NCBI GenBank assembly: GCA_947458585.1
Contig: CANGYY010000013.1
Coordinates: forward strand, 1 to 58,008
Length of the DNA stretch: 58,008 bases
From: Cyclobacteriaceae bacterium
GTDB taxonomy: Bacteria > Bacteroidota > Bacteroidia > Cytophagales > Cyclobacteriaceae
Direction of reading: 5' to 3'
Shown one piece after another: positions 7,982 through 16,022 of this stretch. Both the position numbers and the translations under genes were made by a program. The notes beneath the pieces are model-generated. The model saw only the letters and a list, made by a program, of their open reading frames with translations, was not told the DNA's origin and did no database searches. Every line of letters starts with the position of its first letter. Within the stretch, counting starts at the first letter, position 1.

Positions 7982-10966
7982 ATGCTCACTTACAAGCAAA
8001 TCAATAACCTTAGTGGCTGGCTAGTATTCGCCATTTCTACCCTCGTTTACATCCTTACCGTTGAGCAAACGGCTAGTTTTTGGGATCCAGGAGAGTTTGT
8101 TGCCGTTTCTTACAAATTACAAGTTCCCCACCCTCCAGGAGCACCATTCATGCTGTTGGTTTACCGCATGTTTGGCTTTCTTGCCTTCGGTGACCCGCTT
8201 CAAGTGGCCTATTGGATGAATGTAGGAAGTGCGCTATTCTCAGGATTTACGATTCTCTTCCTTTTCTGGTCAATTACCCTGATGGGCAAGCGCCTTTTCT
8301 CGGTAGTGGAAGGAGAGGAAACAAAGGGACAAACCATCGCTTTGATGGGAGCAGGTATGGTGGGTGCTTTGGTGTATACCTTCTCGGATAGTTTTTGGTT
8401 TTCTGCCGTAGAAGCGGAAGTATATGCCATGTCTTCCTTCTTTACCGCTATTGTGATTTGGGCCTTTTTGAAGTGGGACGTCATCAAAGACCCGAAAGAA
8501 GAGAATAGATGGCTTGTATTTATTGCCTATTTGGTGGGCCTTTCTATTGGGGTTCACTTACTCAACTTGGTCACATTACCAGCCCTGGCCCTAATTTATT
8601 ACTTTAAAAAATACCCTAAACCAAATATTGGAGGCGCAATTTTCGCCATGTTTTTGGGTGGTATCGCCTTGATCATCATCAACAACTTCATCATCCCTGG
8701 ACTTCCAAGCCTTGCCGGCTCCATGGAAATCTGGATGGTCAACTCCTTAGGTTTACCTTTTGGATCTGGAATTGTATTTTTTGCATTGCTATTTATTGGT
8801 GCCCTCGTGGTGGCATTCCGTATTTCCATCAAACGGGAAATGGCGGTCTTCAACACCATTTTGCTTTCCCTCACCTTTATACTGATCGGTTATGGAAGCT
8901 ACGCTTTGATTGTGGTGCGGGCCAATCAAGATCCCATCATCAATGAAAATGCGCCTAAAGACATCATCAGTTACGTTTCCTACCTGAAGCGTGAACAATA
9001 CGGCTACCGACCACTCCTTCATGGACAATACTTTACTGCCACCTTGGTGGACCAAGAAGAGGGGGATCCTATCTACATGAAGGGCAAAAATTCCTATGAG
9101 ATTGTAGACTATGATTTAGAGAATACTTACGATCCCGCTAAAACCACCATCCTACCACGTATTTATTCGACCCAAGAAAGTCACAAGCGGATTTACCGTT
9201 CTAGATTAGGATTGAAAGAAGGGGAAGAACCTACTTTTGGGGACAACTTGTATTTCATGTTCAGCCACCAGCTTGGCCACATGTATTGGCGTTACTTCTT
9301 GTGGAACTTCTCTGGACGTGAAAGTGACTTTTCAGATGCCAATTGGCTAGGAATCGGCGATGCAATTTCCGATAACTATCCGGAATACATCAAAGAAAAC
9401 AAGGCACACAACAACTACTTGATGCTCCCCTTGATCTTGGGACTGGTCGGATTTTTCTTCCAAGCAAAGAAAGATCAAAAGTATTTTTATGTAAACCTCA
9501 TGCTCTTCTTGATGATGGGGGTGGTGCTGGTACTCTACCTCAACTCCCCACCTACCGAACCTAGAGAACGAGATTACATTTACGTAGGTAGCTTCTATGC
9601 CTTTGCAATATGGATTGGCTTAGGGGCACTAGCCTTAGCGCATGGCCTCAACAAGTTTACCAAAAACCTAGGTACAGCCGGATTGATGGCTACCCTTCTA
9701 ACTCTTCCAATTGCTGGTTTGATGGCCTCCGAAAACTGGGACGATCACAACCGAAAAGGAAGGTATTTTTCGGTGGATGCAGCCCGCAATTTCCTAGCTT
9801 CTTGTGCACCGAATGCCATTCTCTTTACCGGAGGTGACAACGACACTTTCCCACTCTGGTATGTGCAGGAAGTAGAAAACTTCCGTACGGATGTTCGCGT
9901 GGTGGTATTGAGTTACTTCGATACGGATTGGTATGTGGAGCAGATGACCCGACAGGTCAATGAATCGAAAGCACTTCCTTTCTCGCTGGCACCACAGCGC
10001 TATCAAAAAGGTACCAATGACGTGCTCTATGTCATGGAAAAAGAGGGACTAAATGCCATATCGGCAAAGGAGTACCTCAACTTAATCAACAGTGGATCTG
10101 AATTACTCCGAATGAAGACCTCGGGGAAAACCCTGATCAACATGGTTCCTTCCCGAAATTTGATCTTGGAGGTAGATAGCAGTTTTCTAGCAAATGACGA
10201 AATCGTTCCTACACAATTCAAGGACCTATTTGTTCCGCAGATGAACCTTCAAGTGAACGGAAACTATGTCACTAAAGGAACTTTGATGCTTATAGATTTG
10301 ATTGTGAGCAACAATTGGGAAAGGCCCATTTACTTCAACAACACTTCCCTAGCGACTATAGGTCTGAATATAAGTGAACACGTAGTTATGGAAGGCTTGA
10401 CTTATCGATTGCTACCTATTCGTAAGCCAGAGAATCTTCGGGAGGAATTGGTAAATACGGATTTGGCAATGAAGAATTACATGGAGAATTTTGCCTTCAG
10501 AGGCATGAATGATCCCAACGTGTACTTGGATGAAGAGTACCGAAGATTTACCTCCAACCATCGAAGCGCACTCAATTCCATTGCATTGGCTCTTCTGGAC
10601 GAGAACAGAATGGAAGATGCTGCCAAACTTCTTAATTTCGGCTTAGCTACCATTCCGGACAAAGCGATGCCTTACGATTTGAGCAGCGGACAATCTGTCC
10701 CCTTGTTTTTTGAGGTGGGTGAGGATGAAAAGGCCTTGGAGATCGTGGATAAGATTTCAAAACGCTCCCTTGACACAATTGAATACTATACCAAAAATGG
10801 ATTAGCCTACGACAGAGAGCTACTCATGGCTATTGAGATGATCAAGTATTTTATACCGTTGTTGGAAGAGCGTGGCTACCAAGAAAAAGCCCAGGACCTG
10901 AAAAAAAGATTGGAAAGCCTCATCGGCAAACAAAGTGAGGAGCCGGGTTCTCTGATTAGAAGGTAA
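7982..10966 (+). CDS. DUF2723 (GT117-type) large membrane protein
   Basis: 994 aa from ATG 7982 (MLTYKQINNL). An in-frame TTG lies 12 bp upstream, but the ATG is preferred. The N-terminal half has about ten or more TM helices and the DUF2723 signature FWDPGEFVA, followed by PHPPGAPF, resembling the acidic catalytic loop of GT-C glycosyltransferases. The middle carries PTEPRERDYIYVGSFYAFAIW, FTGGDNDTFPLWYVQ and RPIYF. The C-terminal 200 residues look alpha-helical and TPR-like. Members of this family are Bacteroidota inner-membrane proteins linked to protein or lipid glycosylation; the substrate is unknown. It is monocistronic, ending at a strong terminator. Confidence 0.88.
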   Translation: MLTYKQINNLSGWLVFAISTLVYILTVEQTASFWDPGEFVAVSYKLQVPHPPGAPFMLLVYRMFGFLAFGDPLQVAYWMNVGSALFSGFTILFLFWSITLMGKRLFSVVEGEETKGQTIALMGAGMVGALVYTFSDSFWFSAVEAEVYAMSSFFTAIVIWAFLKWDVIKDPKEENRWLVFIAYLVGLSIGVHLLNLVTLPALALIYYFKKYPKPNIGGAIFAMFLGGIALIIINNFIIPGLPSLAGSMEIWMVNSLGLPFGSGIVFFALLFIGALVVAFRISIKREMAVFNTILLSLTFILIGYGSYALIVVRANQDPIINENAPKDIISYVSYLKREQYGYRPLLHGQYFTATLVDQEEGDPIYMKGKNSYEIVDYDLENTYDPAKTTILPRIYSTQESHKRIYRSRLGLKEGEEPTFGDNLYFMFSHQLGHMYWRYFLWNFSGRESDFSDANWLGIGDAISDNYPEYIKENKAHNNYLMLPLILGLVGFFFQAKKDQKYFYVNLMLFLMMGVVLVLYLNSPPTEPRERDYIYVGSFYAFAIWIGLGALALAHGLNKFTKNLGTAGLMATLLTLPIAGLMASENWDDHNRKGRYFSVDAARNFLASCAPNAILFTGGDNDTFPLWYVQEVENFRTDVRVVVLSYFDTDWYVEQMTRQVNESKALPFSLAPQRYQKGTNDVLYVMEKEGLNAISAKEYLNLINSGSELLRMKTSGKTLINMVPSRNLILEVDSSFLANDEIVPTQFKDLFVPQMNLQVNGNYVTKGTLMLIDLIVSNNWERPIYFNNTSLATIGLNISEHVVMEGLTYRLLPIRKPENLREELVNTDLAMKNYMENFAFRGMNDPNVYLDEEYRRFTSNHRSALNSIALALLDENRMEDAAKLLNFGLATIPDKAMPYDLSSGQSVPLFFEVGEDEKALEIVDKISKRSLDTIEYYTKNGLAYDRELLMAIEMIKYFIPLLEERGYQEKAQDLKKRLESLIGKQSEEPGSLIRR

Positions 10967-10980
10967 ACCTTGGGTGCAGC

Positions 10981-11019
10981 AAAAAGGCCAGTAAAACTAA
11001 TTTTACTGGCCTTTTTTTG
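10981..11019. terminator. Bidirectional intrinsic terminator
   Basis: Perfect stem AAAAAGGCCAGTAAAA, loop CTAA, then TTTTACTGGCCTTTTT and a T tract. It lies between the convergent DUF2723 gene and the methyltransferase gene and can serve both. Confidence 0.92.
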
Positions 11020-11039
11020 TTTAAGACTCTATTCCACAT

Positions 11040-11816
11040 TTATTTCTTCCAAAGGATATAAAAAAGATCTAGCCCATCTTTGGGATCATCTACAAGGAGG
11101 TAATCCTCATGGGAAATCTCTACGACAGAAGCTCCTTGTGAACGATGCAGGCGATTCCGATTGATGCGGTTCAAGAATTCGTAAGGCCATCTCAACACGG
11201 AATTAGGCAATTTGTGCTGCAAATCTAGCACATCAAAGCGCATGATTTTTTGTACGGACTTACGGTTGGCTTCGTGATAGTCCCACACCTTGTCATTTCC
11301 TCCGATACCTTTGGCTTCAATACGATCAAAAATCTTCGTAGCCAAATCAATGAGCTGCTCAGGCACATATTCACGCTCATGCCAAGGATTGCGAGAAAGC
11401 GTATGGGTATTATTTGGGGTAGAAATAATGGCTTTCCCACCTGGCTTCAGCATTCGGTAGATTTCTTGGAGAAAAAGTCGATCGTTATAGATGTGTTCGA
11501 TCACTTGAAAACTCACAATCGTGTCGTAGGTATTGTCAGCAATTCCCTCAAACGGAGGAATTACTGCTTGTTTGAATTCAACGCCTGGGTATTTGTTTTG
11601 TAGCGTTTGAATTACTTCACCAATTTTATCCAATCCCAAGTACTGATCGGCATAAGGTAATAATTCCTCTACTCCTCTTCCTTCCCCACAGCCGATCTCA
11701 AGCAAATTTCCCGAGACCCAAGGCTTGGCAGCAATATAGGCTTTCAATAAACGTTGATGAATGGGATTGTCACTAATCAACTTATCTGAAGCAATTTCCG
11801 TTGTATAGGTAGCCAT
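11040..11816 (-). CDS. SAM-dependent methyltransferase (class I, Methyltransf_11 type)
   Basis: 258 aa. Motif I is LLEIGCGEGRG (residues about 38-48), followed by LGLDKIGE for the acidic ribose-binding position, FQVIEH (motif IV region) and LKPGGKAIISTPN (motif VI region). The C-terminal third is variable. The substrate is not predictable; small-molecule and polysaccharide or lipid methylases share this layout. It has its own promoter-like element upstream and is divergent from the GWxTD gene. Confidence 0.85.
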   Translation of the reverse strand: MATYTTEIASDKLISDNPIHQRLLKAYIAAKPWVSGNLLEIGCGEGRGVEELLPYADQYLGLDKIGEVIQTLQNKYPGVEFKQAVIPPFEGIADNTYDTIVSFQVIEHIYNDRLFLQEIYRMLKPGGKAIISTPNNTHTLSRNPWHEREYVPEQLIDLATKIFDRIEAKGIGGNDKVWDYHEANRKSVQKIMRFDVLDLQHKLPNSVLRWPYEFLNRINRNRLHRSQGASVVEISHEDYLLVDDPKDGLDLFYILWKK

Positions 11817-11836
11817 TAGAAATTTTAGTATTTTGG

Positions 11837-11844
11837 CAAAAGTA
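11837..11844 (-). promoter_or_regulatory. Candidate -7 element for the methyltransferase gene
   Basis: The minus strand reads TACTTTTG, an exact TAnnTTTG match, 20 bp before the methyltransferase ATG, in the 61-bp divergent spacer with the GWxTD gene. No clear -33 element was found. Confidence 0.4.
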
Positions 11845-11877
11845 AGGCTTATTTTTAAAACCTGAGAACTAAACCAA

Positions 11878-13113
11878 ATGAATCAAAAGTACTTCAAGCG
11901 ACTGCCTTTATTCTTCTTTTTGATTGTCCTGTCTTTCACCACTGTTGCCCAAACTACCCTGAGCAGCACAGATCAGTCTCTCCGCTATTCGTTATATGCT
12001 CGATTGGGCCTGAAAATCATCCCCATTAAACTCTCTGATAACAGCTACAAACTTCAATTTGTAGTCGAAAAAATTGAAGAAAATGCCATTTTAGACACCT
12101 ATCAATTCAGTTACCTGGTTTTAAGTTCTTACGATGAAGTAATTCGTATGGAGCAGAAAATCATACTTGGTGCATCCGATTTGATTGCCTCTACAGAACG
12201 GCATTGGCTTTTTGAAAAAACGATAGACATCCCCTCAAACCAGGAAACAGCGATTGCATTTTTTGAAGCACTCGATAGCCGTCAGAAGGATGCCTATACT
12301 ACCCATTTGGATTTGAAAAGCCCCTATGTTTTTGACCAGCCCAATTTTGGCTATTTCTTTGCAAATGAAGTTCCATTTGATCAAAACTACCTGACCCAAG
12401 GACAATCCTTACTGTTTAAATCCAGCAAAGGTCCTTCCCTCTTCTCCTTCTTTAATGCAAGCCCATTCGCAGTTCCTTTCCCCCCTATGGAGACCCGTTT
12501 GGCGGAAGTACCCAAAGAAGTAGCAATAGAAAACCGGGGAGATTTCTTGGCTAACGTTCCTAAAGCACTTAATGATGAGGGGTATTATTTTTTTCAATCC
12601 GACAGTACTGCCCAAACAGGGATTCTCCTACGGACAGTACATGATGCATTCCCTAAAGTGAAGGATTGGAAGGAGATGGTGGACATGGTGACCTACATTT
12701 CTACCAAAAAGGAGCATGAAACGCTCCTACTCGCCCAAGACAAAAAGAAGGCTTTGGATGCCTATTGGTACAATTTGACTCGAAATGAGGAAGTAGCAAA
12801 GGACTTGATCCGGAATTATTTTAAAATGGTGGAATTTGCCAACATCCTGTTTACCGACTTCAAGGAAGGATGGAAAACAGACCGAGGGATGGTGTACATT
12901 GTGATGGGTCCACCTCAGGAAGTGAATTTTTACGAGGATAGAGAGGTTTGGTCCTATGCGGGTATTGACGACACTTCCAAAATTAGGTTTACCTTTACGC
13001 GGGTTAAAACAATTCTTAGCCCACATTTCTATACCCTGAACCGATCAAGGGCCTACCAGCCGATTTGGTTTAAAAACATTTCACAATGGAGAAGCGGAAG
13101 GATGGCTTTCTAA
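11878..13113 (+). CDS. GWxTD domain-containing protein
   Basis: 411 aa with a signal peptide (hydrophobic residues about 10-23 and a TVAQ cleavage region) and a C-terminal GWxTD domain: GWKTDRGMVYIVMGPPQEV (about residues 335-353), then EVWSY. GWxTD proteins are exported proteins common in Bacteroidota with unknown biochemistry. The last 28 bp overlap the start of rlmB in another frame, so the two genes are tightly linked. Confidence 0.85.
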   Translation: MNQKYFKRLPLFFFLIVLSFTTVAQTTLSSTDQSLRYSLYARLGLKIIPIKLSDNSYKLQFVVEKIEENAILDTYQFSYLVLSSYDEVIRMEQKIILGASDLIASTERHWLFEKTIDIPSNQETAIAFFEALDSRQKDAYTTHLDLKSPYVFDQPNFGYFFANEVPFDQNYLTQGQSLLFKSSKGPSLFSFFNASPFAVPFPPMETRLAEVPKEVAIENRGDFLANVPKALNDEGYYFFQSDSTAQTGILLRTVHDAFPKVKDWKEMVDMVTYISTKKEHETLLLAQDKKKALDAYWYNLTRNEEVAKDLIRNYFKMVEFANILFTDFKEGWKTDRGMVYIVMGPPQEVNFYEDREVWSYAGIDDTSKIRFTFTRVKTILSPHFYTLNRSRAYQPIWFKNISQWRSGRMAF

Positions 13114-13862
13114 TCGATAAAGGAGCCTTCGACAAAGATTTTATTTTTGGAACCCGTGCAGTGATGGAATCCATCCACGCCGGCAAAGAAATCGACAAGG
13201 TACTCGTTCAAAAAGAACTCAACAACGACCTCATTAAGGAACTGCTTCAGCTTTGTAAGGCAGAACATATCCCTGTGGTACGGGTGCCGGATGCGAAGCT
13301 GAACCGGATTACGCGCAAAAATCACCAAGGGGTGATTGCGCAGATGTCCACCATTGCCTATGCATCCCTTGATAATGTAATTGATCAATGCTATGCTGTC
13401 GGAAAGGCTCCGCTAATTTTGGTTTTGGATCATTTGACAGATGTGCGAAATTTTGGTGCCATCGCTAGAACTGCCGAATGCGCTGGTGTAGATGCCATCG
13501 TAATCCCTGAAAAAGGCAGTGCTCAGATCAACTCTGATGCCGTAAAAACCTCCGCAGGCGCCTTGAACTTCATTCCTGTAGCACGGGTAAAAAACTTGTT
13601 TTATACCTGCCGAGATTTGCAAAAAATGGGATTGTCTCTCATTGCCATCACGGAGAAAACCGAAAAACTCATGTACGACGGTGATTTTGCATCACCCGTA
13701 GCACTAATCATGGGTTCAGAAGAAGATGGAATTTCCCAAGAGATCATGGGCATGGTCGATGACCGAGTTAAAATCCCACTAGCTGGAAGTATCGAAAGCT
13801 TGAACGTCTCCGTATCTGCAGGCGTAGCGATTTACGAAGCCATACGGCAACGCAAAAAATAA
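13086..13862 (+). CDS. rlmB: 23S rRNA 2'-O-ribose methyltransferase, TrmH/SpoU family (RlmB-like)
   Basis: 258 aa. An N-terminal substrate-binding domain (IFGTRAVMESI ... KEL ... HQGVIA) is followed by the SPOUT knot with the three SpoU motifs: LDHLTDVRNFGAIARTAE, LIMGSEEDGIS and IPLAGSIESLNVSVSAGVA. This matches RlmB, which methylates G2251 (E. coli numbering) of 23S rRNA; other TrmH-family targets cannot be excluded. The ATG lies inside the end of the GWxTD gene (28-bp overlap). A strong terminator follows the stop. Confidence 0.92.
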   Translation: MEKRKDGFLIDKGAFDKDFIFGTRAVMESIHAGKEIDKVLVQKELNNDLIKELLQLCKAEHIPVVRVPDAKLNRITRKNHQGVIAQMSTIAYASLDNVIDQCYAVGKAPLILVLDHLTDVRNFGAIARTAECAGVDAIVIPEKGSAQINSDAVKTSAGALNFIPVARVKNLFYTCRDLQKMGLSLIAITEKTEKLMYDGDFASPVALIMGSEEDGISQEIMGMVDDRVKIPLAGSIESLNVSVSAGVAIYEAIRQRKK

Positions 13863-13866
13863 AAAA

Positions 13867-13896
13867 GAGGATTTCAAATGAAATCCTCTCCTTTTT
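13867..13896. terminator. Terminator between rlmB and manC
   Basis: GAGGATTTC, loop AAAT, GAAATCCTC, then TCC and six T. It starts 5 bp after the rlmB stop. It also overlaps the last codons of the convergent guanylyltransferase gene, whose TGA lies inside the stem. Confidence 0.9.
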
Positions 13897-14950
13897 TCTT
13901 CGCCTGGGCTACAAAATCCCGGAATTTATTCTCTGCATCCAACTTGCAAATCAGCAGCACATTTTCGGATTCATTGATGAGGAAGTGATCCAAACCTTGG
14001 ACAACTACGAGTTTATCCGTATCGGTTTTAATGAAGCAATTTTTCGTTTCGTAAAGCAGCGCATTGGCTTCTACCACATTGTTTTCTTCATCTTTCGCTC
14101 GCAGCTCATGTAGGCTTTGCCAAGAACCAATGTCTGACCAGCCAAAATCACCCAAGACCACATATACTTGATTCGATTTCTCCATGATGCCATAGTCAAT
14201 GGAAATACTCTTGAAAGTCGTATAAGCAGTAGCTATAAAATCCGATTCAGCAAGCGTACCCAGTTGGGATTTCCCTTCTTCAAACACATCCGTGAGGTCT
14301 GGCATGTATTTTCTAAATGCTTCCAGCAAACTCGCTACTTTCCAAACAAACATCCCTGAATTCCATACAAAATCCCCACTTTCCAAAAAGGTGGCTGCAA
14401 GTTTGGCGTTCGGCTTTTCCGTGAAGGTTTTCACTTTCAATACCTGAGCATCTTCCGAATTGGGAAGGTATTGAATGTACCCGTAACCTGTTTCTGGTCT
14501 GTTGGGCTTAATCCCTATGGTAAGGAGTCGATTGGGTTCTTGCGCCGCGGAGATTGCAGTGACTAGGGTTTGAAGAAACTTGCCTTCTTGCAGAATCAGG
14601 TGATCTGCAGGCGTGACGATCATCGTACCTTCTGGATCAATATTGGCTATTTTGTACGCAGCGTACGCTAGGCAGGCAGCCGTATTTTTGCGCAAGGGCT
14701 CAGCAAGAATTTGATGATCAAGAAGCTCTGGAAGTTGTTCACTGACGAGACTTGCATGCGCTTGATTGGTTACCACATAAAATTGTTCTGCTGGAGCTAT
14801 TTCCCTAAACCGATCAAAGGTCATCTGGAGAAGCGTTCTACCTGTTCCCAAGACATCCAAAAATTGCTTGGGCTTACTGCTTTTACTATAGGGCCAAAAT
14901 CGGGAGCCAACTCCTCCGGCCATAATTACAATGTAGGGATGGTCCTTCAT
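13874..14950 (-). CDS. manC: Mannose-1-phosphate guanylyltransferase
   Basis: 358 aa, the single-domain form without the phosphomannose isomerase fusion. The nucleotidyltransferase signature GGVGSRFWPYSKSSKPKQF is at residues 12-30; TPADH and FTEKPN follow, and FGWSDIGSW is the typical C-terminal motif. It makes GDP-mannose for surface polysaccharide, LPS or glycoprotein. Only 6 bp separate it from the upstream kdsD gene, so both sugar-phosphate genes are co-transcribed. Confidence 0.93.
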   Translation of the reverse strand: MKDHPYIVIMAGGVGSRFWPYSKSSKPKQFLDVLGTGRTLLQMTFDRFREIAPAEQFYVVTNQAHASLVSEQLPELLDHQILAEPLRKNTAACLAYAAYKIANIDPEGTMIVTPADHLILQEGKFLQTLVTAISAAQEPNRLLTIGIKPNRPETGYGYIQYLPNSEDAQVLKVKTFTEKPNAKLAATFLESGDFVWNSGMFVWKVASLLEAFRKYMPDLTDVFEEGKSQLGTLAESDFIATAYTTFKSISIDYGIMEKSNQVYVVLGDFGWSDIGSWQSLHELRAKDEENNVVEANALLYETKNCFIKTDTDKLVVVQGLDHFLINESENVLLICKLDAENKFRDFVAQAKKKGEDFI

Positions 14951-14956
14951 GGTAGC

Positions 14957-15925
14957 TTAAACAATTCCTTCTTTCATTAAATCATGAATATGCACAAAAC
15001 CAGCGATTTTCCCTCCATCCAACACAACCAATTGTGTAATGTTATGGGCCTTCATCAGTGCAAAAGCTGCTGTTGCGTAATCTTCTACCTGAACTGATTT
15101 GGGATTTACGGTCATGATCGCTGAAGCTTGCAAGTCTTGAATCGCCAATGTTTTCTGGAGCATGCGTCGCAAATCTCCATCCGTAATAATTCCTTTGAGG
15201 TTTCCCAAATCATCCACTACGGCCGTAGCCCCTAAGCGCTTGCTGGAAATTTCTACAATCACTTCCGCCACACTCGCCTTTTCTTGAACCGTTGGAATCT
15301 GGTTTTTGGAAAGCAGGTCCCCTACTTTCAAATACAATTGCTTCCCTAAGGATCCCCCAGGATGGAAGCGTGCAAAATCGGAAGAAGTAAATCCTCTAGC
15401 CTCCAATAGGCAGATGGCTAAAGCATCTCCTAGCGCCAAATGGGCAGTAGTGCTGGTTGTCGGTGTCAAATTGTGCGGACAAGCCTCCTCAGCAATGGTC
15501 GCATCTAGCACAAAATGGGCTTGCTCGCCCAAATAGGATTGCGTGTTGGAAACCAAGGCCACAATCTTCACTCCCAATTGCTTGACCAAAGGCAAAAGCA
15601 CCTTGATTTCAGCAGTATTCCCAGATTTGGAGATGAAAAGCACTGTATCGTCTTGCTGCACCATTCCCAAATCTCCATGAATGGCATCCGCGGCATGCAT
15701 GAAGAGCGCTGGGGTACCCGTAGAGTTGAGCGTAGCCACCAACTTATTGGCTATCCAAGCACTTTTTCCAACACCCGTAATGACCAATCGGCCCTTGGAT
15801 TGAAGGAGGTGGTGCACACAGTTTTCAAAATCCTCATTGAGGAGGGTAGAAAGCTTGGCGATAGCCTCGGATTCATTTAAAAGAACCCGAACGGCGGTGT
15901 TTCTAATATTTTTTGTTAACTTCAA
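14957..15925 (-). CDS. kdsD: Arabinose-5-phosphate isomerase (KpsF/GutQ/KdsD family)
   Basis: 322 aa. The SIS domain (about 35-170) has TGVGKSAWIANKLVATLNSTG and FISKSGNTAEI; a tandem CBS pair follows (about 205-320, with IITDGDLRRML and the closing IHDLMKEGIV). It converts ribulose-5-phosphate to arabinose-5-phosphate, the first step to KDO for LPS. It is the first gene of a minus-strand pair with manC. A candidate -7 element is present upstream. Confidence 0.93.
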   Translation of the reverse strand: MKLTKNIRNTAVRVLLNESEAIAKLSTLLNEDFENCVHHLLQSKGRLVITGVGKSAWIANKLVATLNSTGTPALFMHAADAIHGDLGMVQQDDTVLFISKSGNTAEIKVLLPLVKQLGVKIVALVSNTQSYLGEQAHFVLDATIAEEACPHNLTPTTSTTAHLALGDALAICLLEARGFTSSDFARFHPGGSLGKQLYLKVGDLLSKNQIPTVQEKASVAEVIVEISSKRLGATAVVDDLGNLKGIITDGDLRRMLQKTLAIQDLQASAIMTVNPKSVQVEDYATAAFALMKAHNITQLVVLDGGKIAGFVHIHDLMKEGIV

Positions 15926-15954
15926 TTTTACCTGCGTTAAACATTAGTTCTGTA

Positions 15955-15962
15955 CAAAGGTA
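15955..15962 (-). promoter_or_regulatory. Candidate -7 element for kdsD-manC
   Basis: The minus strand reads TACCTTTG, an exact TAnnTTTG match, about 30 bp before the kdsD ATG, in the 97-bp divergent spacer with recQ. A TTG lies 14 nt further upstream, closer than the usual -33 spacing. Confidence 0.45.
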
Positions 15963-16022
15963 TAAAAGTAATCGGTCAATCTGTTGCCCAGGTAGACATC
16001 ACCCTCAAAGCCCTTTCTTCTT

